From DATDYW01 sp044375695 (GTDB taxonomy: Bacteria > Patescibacteriota > Minisyncoccia > Phycocordibacterales > JAACPR01), in assembly GCA_044375695.1 (NCBI GenBank), contig JBILMG010000013.1, forward strand, positions 1-18,769: a DNA stretch of 18,769 nucleotides. Direction: 5' to 3'. Under the pieces are notes generated by a model. That model did no database searches and had not been told where the DNA came from. It saw only the letters and a program-made list of their open reading frames with translations. Shown here piece after piece: positions 13,386 to 18,423 of this stretch. A program made the translations under genes and the position numbers. Positions within the stretch are counted from its first letter, which is position 1; the number at the start of each line of letters is the position of its first letter.

Positions 13386-14093
13386 CTAGCTCAGGTCGAC
13401 GCTCGCGCCGTTTTGGATCAGCTCGAAGGTGAGGTTGGGGAGCGCGAGCGGCTCGGAAGAAACCAGGGAAAAGCTTGCCGCCTGCGCCCGGAACAGCCCG
13501 TAGTAGCCCTCGAGTCCGAGCGCTTCGGCGTCGGGGGTCATTTCGTTCCAGTCGCGCCAGACGCGAATTTTCTTGCCGTCGGTTAGCAGAAAGTTCATGG
13601 CACGGTACTCGCCCTGCCGGGTCTCGTTTTTCAGCGCCTCGACGGCTTCGAAAATGTCGCCGCCGCGGCTAACGGCTTCGCGGAAAAAACGCAGCGAATC
13701 GCTCGGCCCGTCGCAGCCGCCGCGTCCGCCCATCGAGCCGTTGTGCGCGAAGGCAGCATTGTCGCCGAGGAACGGCTGCGCGTTGCCGGCGTCCTTGGCG
13801 CCGGCGGACGCCTTGCGCAGGTGCGCGATGACCGCGTCTGGGGCCGCCGCCGCGCACGCGGCTACGGTAGCCTCGAAGAGCGGGTCTTCGTCGGCCGGCT
13901 TCGCCGATCGAACGTAGATGACCGCGGCGCCGTCTCGGAAGGCGGCGATGCCCCAACCGTCGCGGTGACCGGCTGGAATGCCGTTCGGCACGCGGCCGGT
14001 CGCGGCGAGCCCGCGGAGCGCCCGCAGCGAATCGGCTAGGGCGGCGACGTCCTGTTCCGGTTGGCGGCTCTTCCAGGCGAGCAGTCTGCACAT
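13386..14093 (-). CDS. Class II glutamine amidotransferase (YafJ/GATase_4-like)
   Basis: A 235-residue protein of the Ntn-hydrolase glutaminase fold. It begins MCRLLAW, so after removal of Met1 the nucleophile Cys2 is N-terminal, as the mechanism requires. This fixes the start at ATG 14093 and rules out a much longer in-frame extension through the upstream terminator. NGIPAGHRDGWGIAAF, VIAHLRKAS and FAHNGSM match the conserved GHxDGWG, HxR and FxHNG motifs. The enzyme should release ammonia from glutamine, or hydrolyse a gamma-glutamyl compound. No synthase domain is fused. It lies 74 bases downstream of the ATP-grasp-like gene on the same strand but is separated by a terminator. Confidence 0.88.
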   Translation of the reverse strand: MCRLLAWKSRQPEQDVAALADSLRALRGLAATGRVPNGIPAGHRDGWGIAAFRDGAAVIYVRSAKPADEDPLFEATVAACAAAAPDAVIAHLRKASAGAKDAGNAQPFLGDNAAFAHNGSMGGRGGCDGPSDSLRFFREAVSRGGDIFEAVEALKNETRQGEYRAMNFLLTDGKKIRVWRDWNEMTPDAEALGLEGYYGLFRAQAASFSLVSSEPLALPNLTFELIQNGASVDLS

Positions 14094-14124
14094 ACGTGGT
14101 GAAGAGCATGACACGGACCAGCGG

Positions 14125-14159
14125 CAAAAGAAAAGTCCGCCGGCTCTGGGCCGGCGGAC
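14125..14159 (-). terminator. Intrinsic terminator of the 14168-15097 gene
   Basis: On the minus strand GTCCGCCGG, a seven-base loop and CCGGCGGAC are followed by TTTTCTTTT. The stem lies directly after the stop codon region. Confidence 0.9.
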
Positions 14160-14167
14160 GTAGATCC

Positions 14168-15097
14168 TCAGGCGGGCGGCAAAACTGGTCCCGTGACCGT
14201 GTCCGATGCGCCGTGAATCTTCACGTTCGGCCGCGCGTTCCAGCTGCCGCCGAGCGGCTCGTACCGGCGCGCCGACGGGTCCCAGGCGTACAGCACGCGC
14301 CGAATCATCTTGAGCCCGTCGCCGTCCGGAGACGCCTCTGGTTCGTAGAAGGGCTGCACGTAGCGCGCCTGCCCGGCCAGGACGGCGCGGGCAACCCTTT
14401 GCCGCTTGTCGAAGCCCGCGCCGCGTCGGTCTGGGTGGTAGAGCGTCACGCCGCGCGAGCCGCAGCCTTGGGCAGGCTTGAGGACGAACGGGACGTCGTA
14501 GTCGAGCGACTCTTCGCCCGAAACTTCCCTCCACAGCCCGAGCGCTACGCCGTACGACTTATCGCCCTCGCGCGAGACGGTCGAGATAGACCGGCTCTCG
14601 AGGTGGGCGAGCCCTTCTTCGCCGAGCGCGCAGCGAACCAGCAGGGCGGCGTCTGGGCCGGGTGTCCCGCCGACGCGCACGGCGTCGAACGCGCCGGGCG
14701 CCGCCTCGGGCAGCAGCGAGTCATCGCAGGTCTCTCGCCGCGGCTCGGTCACGAAGATTTCTACCGGACGGCCGACCGCCTCGCGTATCCCGTCCATCCG
14801 CCGGCGGAGACGCTCGGCGAAACCCGGGCAGACCACCGAGTTTAGCCCGAGCCCCGCCGGCCGGTCTTCGACTTCGAACACGCGCGGCAGGCCGTCTGGC
14901 CCGAGCACGTAGTCGAAACGTATCAGGGCTGACGGCGCGCCGAGCTTGGCCCAGGCGAGCGTCTCTGGTTCTCGGGGGAAGGCGCCAATCCATCGCCCCG
15001 CAATTTCCGACAGGGCCGACGATTCGCGCTGGCTCATGGTTACCGTTGTCTGGCTGGTCTCGACGACCCATTTTCCGATTCTTATTTGCGTTCTCAT
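14168..15097 (-). CDS. ATP-grasp-like ligase, glutathionylspermidine-synthase-like motif order
   Basis: A 309-residue soluble protein. RFDYVLGPDGLPRVFEVEDRPAGLGL (60-85) resembles the metal- and substrate-binding strand of ATP-grasp enzymes (D-x-h near the start, h-E-x-x-x-x-P at the end). FVLKPAQGCGSRGVTLYHP (204-222) resembles the nucleotide-binding lysine strand and glycine loop, with Lys207 the likely ATP contact. The order (acidic motif first, lysine motif later) is that of permuted ATP-grasp proteins such as the GSP_synth group. The C-terminal PLGGSWNARPNVKIHGASD is also reminiscent of that group. Such enzymes join a carboxylate to an amine using ATP; the substrates are unknown. The ATG follows an A-rich leader. 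The call rests on motifs only. Confidence 0.5.
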   Translation of the reverse strand: MRTQIRIGKWVVETSQTTVTMSQRESSALSEIAGRWIGAFPREPETLAWAKLGAPSALIRFDYVLGPDGLPRVFEVEDRPAGLGLNSVVCPGFAERLRRRMDGIREAVGRPVEIFVTEPRRETCDDSLLPEAAPGAFDAVRVGGTPGPDAALLVRCALGEEGLAHLESRSISTVSREGDKSYGVALGLWREVSGEESLDYDVPFVLKPAQGCGSRGVTLYHPDRRGAGFDKRQRVARAVLAGQARYVQPFYEPEASPDGDGLKMIRRVLYAWDPSARRYEPLGGSWNARPNVKIHGASDTVTGPVLPPA

Positions 15098-15138
15098 TTT
15101 GTTTTCAGTTTTTGATGTTCTGTTCGTTCTCGACCTCC

Positions 15139-15174
15139 CAAAGGAAAACCGCCGGCGCGCTGGCGCCGGCGGTT
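15139..15174 (-). terminator. Terminator-like hairpin 1 (minus strand)
   Basis: AACCGCCGGCGC, a four-base loop and GCGCCGGCGGTT form a 12-bp stem. On the minus strand it is followed by TTTCCTTTG. It lies upstream of the ATP-grasp-like gene, with no protein gene ending there, so what it terminates is unclear. Confidence 0.55.
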
Positions 15175-15211
15175 CGTCTCCTCGTGTCGATTGGCTAGCG
15201 TTTACCCTCGC

Positions 15212-15246
15212 AGAGAAGAAGAGCCGTCGGCGTCAGCGCCGGCGGT
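15212..15246 (-). terminator. Terminator-like hairpin 2 (minus strand)
   Basis: The plus-strand arms CCGTCGGCG and CGCCGGCGG surround a TCAG loop. On the minus strand the tail is CTCTTCTTCTC. One position is G-U paired on the plus-strand RNA and mismatched on the minus-strand RNA. It resembles hairpin 1 in sequence. Confidence 0.4.
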
Positions 15247-15390
15247 AAGAAGGTGATACCAAGCCTGGGAAAACTGTCTCATGCAGGCCAAATCTAGCGC
15301 GTCTCTGCCGCGGCGGCAAGGCTCAAATTTTCGCCTTTCCTGTGGCGGCTTTCTATTTTCCGGAACGTATGCCCCAAGGGGTGTCTGTCG

Positions 15391-15398
15391 TGTATGCT
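15391..15398 (+). promoter_or_regulatory. -10 box giving a leaderless mRNA for the metallopeptidase
   Basis: TATGCT (15393-15398), preceded directly by TG, is followed by exactly six bases and GTG 15405. It fixes the start against the in-frame ATG 15342. Confidence 0.55.
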
Positions 15399-15404
15399 CG
15401 GCGC

Positions 15405-15818
15405 GTGAACCACGACGATTTCGCCCGGCTGGTGGCCGAAGAGTACCCGCGCGCGGTGCCGGAAAAATTTTTGCCGCTGGTTAAGAACTGCGCCGTTTTG
15501 GTAGAGGACGACCCCGAAGGCGAGCTCTTGGACGAAATGGGCGTACCGGAAGACGGCACCGTGCTCGGCCTCTACCGCGGCGTGCCGCTGTCGGAGCGGG
15601 GGTCTGACTACGGCGTCGCGGGGGAGCTGCCCGACACCGTCACGCTTTACCGGCTGCCGATTCTGGACGAAGCCGAAGACTCCGGCGGCGGGGAAGACGA
15701 GATTCGCCGCGTCATTCGCGAGACCATCTGGCACGAGGTGGCGCACCACTTCGGCCTCGACGAAGACGCCGTGATGAAGATGGAGGAAGAGAAGGGGTGG
15801 CGACTGCCCGAGGCGTAG
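15405..15818 (+). CDS. Zincin_1-family metallopeptidase-like protein
   Basis: A 137-residue protein of the Zincin_1 (former DUF1025) family. The N-terminus VNHDDFARLVAEEYPRAVPEKFLPLVKNCAVLVED, the middle LGLYRGVPLSERGSDYG and DTVTLYRLPIL, and the HEVAHHFGL site (His110, Glu111, His114) follow the family layout. The HExxH motif is the zinc site of metallopeptidases, but the activity of this small family is little known. GTG 15405 gives the usual family N-terminus and the leaderless spacing; starting at 15342 would add 21 residues that overlap the promoter. It converges with the first serpin-like gene. Confidence 0.85.
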   Translation: MNHDDFARLVAEEYPRAVPEKFLPLVKNCAVLVEDDPEGELLDEMGVPEDGTVLGLYRGVPLSERGSDYGVAGELPDTVTLYRLPILDEAEDSGGGEDEIRRVIRETIWHEVAHHFGLDEDAVMKMEEEKGWRLPEA

Positions 15819-15836
15819 CGGTATGGCTCTGGGCGC

Positions 15837-15873
15837 AAAAGAAAAGCCGCGCGTGGTTCGCACGGCGCGTCGG
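15837..15873 (-). terminator. Intrinsic terminator of the 15874-16749 gene
   Basis: An imperfect GC stem (CGCGCGTG pairing with CACG-GCGCG, with one bulged base and a GTTCG-type loop) is followed on the minus strand by TTTTCTTTTGC. The metallopeptidase gene converges here but has no T-tract on its side. Confidence 0.7.
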
Positions 15874-16749
15874 TCACATGGCCCCGAGGTCTCCCGGGTC
15901 TTTCCAATCATCTGGCGTGATGTACGCCGAGAAGATGGGGCCGACAATGCCGGGCCGGGTAGCGGCGACGATGGCTGGTCCGTCGAGGATGAATTCGATC
16001 GGCGGCTCTTCACGCATGACGCAGGTCGCGTAGGCGACGCCCCCGGTCGCCACCTTGGCGCGGGCTCCCAAGCGGTTCATGCCGAACTTGGTCTCCTGAA
16101 ATCCGCTCTCCATGATGACCTTTCCGGGCACCGAGAGATCGGCAATCCAATCGAGCGCGCGTTCCTCGTGGAAGCTGACGAGAGGCGCAACCAAAGTGCC
16201 CCTGTCGCCGTTTTTCTTTCCGGCCGACTTGACCAGCTTGGCGGCTGCTTCCGCGGCGGCGATGTCGTCTGCTGGCGTCTCGTCGGTCTTCTGGATCAAT
16301 AAGACGTCGCCGTTCTCGGTCTGGATGCGGACGATCGGACTCTTGCCGCCGATGACGGTGACGCCGCAGCCTCTGCCAGACAGGCGGAAGCCGGCATACT
16401 TTTTCCCCGTAGACGCGTCCGCCACTTCGGCTTCCTCTCCCGGCTTTTTCCAGGTGAACTTTACGTCGAGAATCGAGAGCGCGCCGAAGCGGTCTTTCTT
16501 TAGCGGGCTGAAGCGAGACGAGAAGCGGCGCTCCTCGAGGATGCGGTTGAGGACGCGGTGATCGTCGCTGGCCCAGCGCTCGAGCTCCGGAATCTTTTCG
16601 ATCTCCTCTCTCGTCGGGTTGAGCGCCAGCGCGCGGCGCTGCTTGCGGATGCCGACCGCGGCTCGCCAGTCGCGGTAGCGCGTGCCGCTCTTATCGTTCG
16701 CCGCCAGGAGGCAGCCGCCCATGCCGAGCGGATTGTAGGTCTTTGCCAT
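15874..16749 (-). CDS. Serpin-like protein, shortened form (copy A)
   Basis: A 291-residue protein without a signal peptide, clearly paralogous to the 16905-17765 gene. Serpin segments appear in order. NPLGMGGCLLAA is near the N-terminus, at the position of NxxxSPxSxxxALA. PELERWASDDHRVLNRIL (55-72) matches the IN-WV-x-T-x-x-KI helix. FGALSILDVKFTWKKP matches the L-h-N-A-h-YFKGKW strand. VAPLVSFHEERALDWI matches the LPkFxI...DL segment. FQETKFGMNRLGARAKVAT (hinge Gly228) and GPIFSAYITP (FMGxVxxP) end the match. About 80-90 residues of the usual N-terminal half, between helices A/B and F, are missing. The hinge has Lys and Val where inhibitors have small residues, so inhibition is uncertain. 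Own promoter and leader hairpin. Family assignment is inference from segment order. Confidence 0.6.
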   Translation of the reverse strand: MAKTYNPLGMGGCLLAANDKSGTRYRDWRAAVGIRKQRRALALNPTREEIEKIPELERWASDDHRVLNRILEERRFSSRFSPLKKDRFGALSILDVKFTWKKPGEEAEVADASTGKKYAGFRLSGRGCGVTVIGGKSPIVRIQTENGDVLLIQKTDETPADDIAAAEAAAKLVKSAGKKNGDRGTLVAPLVSFHEERALDWIADLSVPGKVIMESGFQETKFGMNRLGARAKVATGGVAYATCVMREEPPIEFILDGPAIVAATRPGIVGPIFSAYITPDDWKDPGDLGAM

Positions 16750-16784
16750 AGTATTTAGTTCTATTCGGTTTTAGGTTTCTTTGC

Positions 16785-16802
16785 TCCGGTCTTTTGTCCG
16801 GT
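16785..16802 (-). promoter_or_regulatory. Leader hairpin of serpin-like copy A
   Basis: In the minus-strand RNA, CCGG (16801-16798), an eight-base loop and CCGG (16789-16786) form a short stem near the 5' end of the leader. It is followed by GAAACCTAAAACCGAA before the ATG. The 17765 gene has the same arrangement. Confidence 0.45.
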
Positions 16803-16811
16803 TCGCGCAAA

Positions 16812-16840
16812 CTTCTACAACCTTCCGCGCGGCGTGGCAA
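16812..16840 (-). promoter_or_regulatory. Promoter of serpin-like copy A
   Basis: On the minus strand TTGCCA (16840-16835), a 17-base spacer and TAGAAG (16817-16812) are followed by a TTxGCGCG stretch shared with copy B. The leader is about 55-60 bases. Confidence 0.6.
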
Positions 16841-16868
16841 TGGATGCCCGCCACAGAGGATTTACGCC

Positions 16869-16897
16869 TAAAAGAAAAGCCGCGCTCGTGCGCGGCT
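16869..16897 (-). terminator. Intrinsic terminator of the 16905-17765 gene
   Basis: AGCCGCGC, a four-base loop and GCGCGGCT are followed on the minus strand by TTTTCTTTTAG. It separates the two serpin-like transcripts and lies just upstream of the copy A promoter. Confidence 0.9.
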
Positions 16898-16904
16898 ACG
16901 GGGC

Positions 16905-17765
16905 TCAGTCGAGGTCGTCCGGATCGATGAACGATTCGGGGCCGATGTAAGCAGAGAACACGGGCGTCTCCACGCCCGGGCGTTCGATGACGAGCAGGAA
17001 CGGCCCTTTGACGATGATCTCTTCGCGGGTTTCCGGGAGTGACCGCTCGAGCACCATTCCGGTCGCCACCTGGGCGCGAGCGCCGCGGTGGTTCATGCGG
17101 AATCGGGTTTCTTGGAAGCCGGACTGGACCACGGCTTTCCCAGGAATCTCGAGGCCGACAGCCCAGTCAAGCTGGCGGCTTTCGTGGAGCGACACGCACG
17201 GCGCGATCAGGTTCGCCTCTCTGCGCGTGCCGCTTCTCGAGAGTGCGCCGAGGAGCGTTTCCGCCAAGAGCGCGGCCTCGAAATCGTTCTCCGGTTCGGG
17301 GCCGCCTTGGTGAATCCACAGAACGTCTCCGCTCTTGGTTTCGATTCGCGCGGCGACACCTCCGAGGCCTTTGCCGCGGACCGCGGTTACGCCCGACCCT
17401 TCGCCCTCAAGCCGGAACCCGGGGTAGGTGGTGTCGCCATTTTCTATGGCGACCCTGAAACCCTCCTCGAGCCACTCGACCAGCAGGTCGAGAATCGAGA
17501 GGGCGCCGAAGCGGCCTGGCGGAATAGGGTCGAAGCGCGAGCTGAAGCCGCGTTCCTGGAGGATCTTGTTCAGCGGCTCGGCGTCTTGGTCGACCCAGCG
17601 CTCGAGCTCGGGAAATTTCCCGATGTCTGCCTGCGCTGGTAGGAGCCCGAGCGCCGTCCCTTGATCTTCGGTCGACCCTTCCCACAGGGAAAAGGAGGCG
17701 TGGACGTATTCGCTGATTGCCAGAAGGCACGAGGCGAACGTTAGCGGATTGAATGTTCTTGTCAT
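16905..17765 (-). CDS. Serpin-like protein, shortened form (copy B)
   Basis: A 286-residue paralogue of copy A with the clearer serpin resemblance. NPLTFASCLLAISEY...TEDQGTALGL parallels NxFxSPxSxxxALxM...TxxQhxxALGL. FPELERWVDQDAEPLNKIL (W57-V58) parallels INxWVxxxTxGKIxDLL. ALSILDLLVEWLEEGF parallels LVLVNAIYFKGKWxxPF. FQETRFRMNHRGARAQVAT (hinge Gly228) parallels HKAxhxhNExGTEAAAAT. GPFLLVIERPGVETPVFSAYIGP parallels xPFxFLIxxxxTxxxLFMGxVxNP. About 29 residues run from the hinge glycine to GPF, a normal serpin reactive-loop length. No signal peptide, so it acts in the cytoplasm if expressed as read. Roughly 80-90 residues shorter than a canonical serpin core. Own promoter, leader hairpin and terminator. 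Confidence 0.65.
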   Translation of the reverse strand: MTRTFNPLTFASCLLAISEYVHASFSLWEGSTEDQGTALGLLPAQADIGKFPELERWVDQDAEPLNKILQERGFSSRFDPIPPGRFGALSILDLLVEWLEEGFRVAIENGDTTYPGFRLEGEGSGVTAVRGKGLGGVAARIETKSGDVLWIHQGGPEPENDFEAALLAETLLGALSRSGTRREANLIAPCVSLHESRQLDWAVGLEIPGKAVVQSGFQETRFRMNHRGARAQVATGMVLERSLPETREEIIVKGPFLLVIERPGVETPVFSAYIGPESFIDPDDLD

Positions 17766-17785
17766 TTTTTCGGTTTTTAGGTTCT

Positions 17786-17800
17786 CCGGCGGTGTGCCGG
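17786..17800 (-). promoter_or_regulatory. Leader hairpin of serpin-like copy B
   Basis: CCGGC and GCCGG around a five-base loop form the stem, followed in the RNA by GAACCTAAAAACCGAAAAA and the ATG. It corresponds in position and flanks to the copy A hairpin, with a changed loop. Confidence 0.5.
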
Positions 17801-17810
17801 CTCGCGCTAA

Positions 17811-17839
17811 CTTCTACGTCATTAATTTTGTTTAGTCAA
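17811..17839 (-). promoter_or_regulatory. Promoter of serpin-like copy B
   Basis: On the minus strand TTGACT (17839-17834), a 17-base spacer and TAGAAG (17816-17811) are followed by a leader of about 40-45 bases. It sits back to back with the promoter of the plus-strand PAP2 gene. Confidence 0.65.
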
Positions 17840-17855
17840 TTTAACGCGACCGGCT

Positions 17856-17864
17856 TGCTACAAT
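17856..17864 (+). promoter_or_regulatory. Extended -10 promoter of the PAP2 gene
   Basis: TG-C-TACAAT (hexamer 17859-17864) is followed by six bases and ATA 17871, in frame with ATG 17880. Transcription should start at or near 17871, leaving a leader of at most about nine bases. Confidence 0.6.
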
Positions 17865-17879
17865 GGCCGAATACCAAAA

Positions 17880-18335
17880 ATGACCATCGGGCAGCACCTC
17901 GTCGCCGCGGTTACCGACCAGTTCGTGCTGGGCGGAATTCTGCTGCTCTTGGCTCTTCACCTGGCGCACACCCGAACGTGGCGCGGCGCGCTGCGCCTGC
18001 TCGCGGTTGTGACGGTTGCCTGGGTGGCGGCGCACGCGCTCAAGCTGCTGGTCGGCGACCCGCGGCCAGCTGGCGGCGCCGTCGACACGTGGGGGAGCGG
18101 CTGGCCGTCTGGGCACGCCGCGGTTGCCGCCGCCGCGGCGCTGTCTCTCTGGGGTTCGCTCTCGCCGGGGGCCCGCACGCGGCCTGGCCGCGCGGCTCTC
18201 TGCGCCGGCCTGGTCGCGCTCGCGCTCTCCGTTGCCTGGACGCGCCTCTACCTCGGGGTGCACGACCTAGGTGACGTGGTGGGCGGCCTCGCGGTCGGCC
18301 TCCTGGTTGGCTACTCTCTGCGCGCGCGGCGCTAG
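17880..18335 (+). CDS. PAP2-family membrane phosphatase
   Basis: A 151-residue membrane protein with about four to five helices and the three phosphatase signature motifs. These are KLLVGDPRP (Lys55, Arg62), PSGH (76-79) and TRLYLGVHDLGD (Arg122, His128, Asp132). The usual S-R of motif 3 is T-R here. PAP2 membrane enzymes remove phosphate from lipid phosphates such as undecaprenyl diphosphate or phosphatidic acid, with the active site facing outward. It is shorter than most PAP2 proteins, lacking an extra N-terminal helix. ATG 17880 is chosen; an in-frame ATA at 17871 is at the leaderless position. Transcribed divergently from serpin-like copy B. Confidence 0.85.
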   Translation: MTIGQHLVAAVTDQFVLGGILLLLALHLAHTRTWRGALRLLAVVTVAWVAAHALKLLVGDPRPAGGAVDTWGSGWPSGHAAVAAAAALSLWGSLSPGARTRPGRAALCAGLVALALSVAWTRLYLGVHDLGDVVGGLAVGLLVGYSLRARR

Positions 18336-18358
18336 CGTCGCGCGTCGGCGGCGGATTC

Positions 18359-18387
18359 TTTTCAATTTTATTTTTATGTGGTACAGT
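18359..18387 (+). promoter_or_regulatory. Promoter of the ABC exporter gene
   Basis: TTTTCA (18359-18364), a 17-base spacer and TG-G-TACAGT (hexamer 18382-18387). The predicted transcript starts near 18394, about 30 bases before ATG 18424. Confidence 0.6.
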
Positions 18388-18403
18388 GAGCCGCTAAGCT
18401 CAC
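18386..18403. promoter_or_regulatory. Inverted repeat at the ABC exporter transcription start
   Basis: GTGAGC (18386-18391) and GCTCAC (18398-18403) surround six bases and overlap the end of the -10 box and the start site. It could be an operator, or a hairpin at the 5' end of the mRNA. Confidence 0.4.
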
Positions 18404-18423
18404 TCACAACCCAATAGTCCTGA

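Larger units (their letters stand above)
15098..15404. other. 307-base intergenic region with two tandem GC hairpins
   Basis: The gap lies between the ATP-grasp-like gene (minus) and the metallopeptidase (plus). It contains an A-rich minus-strand leader, a 12-bp hairpin at 15147-15174 and a related 9-10-bp hairpin at 15223-15246. It ends with the -10 box of the metallopeptidase gene. 15250-15390 shows no convincing ORF or tRNA. Confidence 0.6.

Noticed and set aside
13386..14534. A longer version of the glutamine amidotransferase starting at 14534
   Set aside because: It would run through the terminator at 14125-14159 and into the upstream gene, and would bury the Cys2 nucleophile.
13386..15097. 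A dedicated biosynthetic operon of the amidotransferase and the ATP-grasp-like gene
   Set aside because: A clear terminator with TTTTCTTTT lies between them, so co-transcription is not supported, although a functional link remains possible.
15250..15404. tRNA or small structured RNA gene
   Set aside because: No T-loop GGTTCGANTCC-like box or cloverleaf arms were found. TGCCGCGGCGGCA is only a short stem.
190..18335. CRISPR array, insertion sequence or attachment sites
   Set aside because: No regularly spaced direct repeats, transposase or integrase genes, or target-site duplications were seen.
18310..18375. Terminator after the PAP2 gene
   Set aside because: CGCGCG repeats can pair around the stop codon, but the stem is imperfect and about 25 bases from the nearest T-rich run, so the signal is too weak to annotate.
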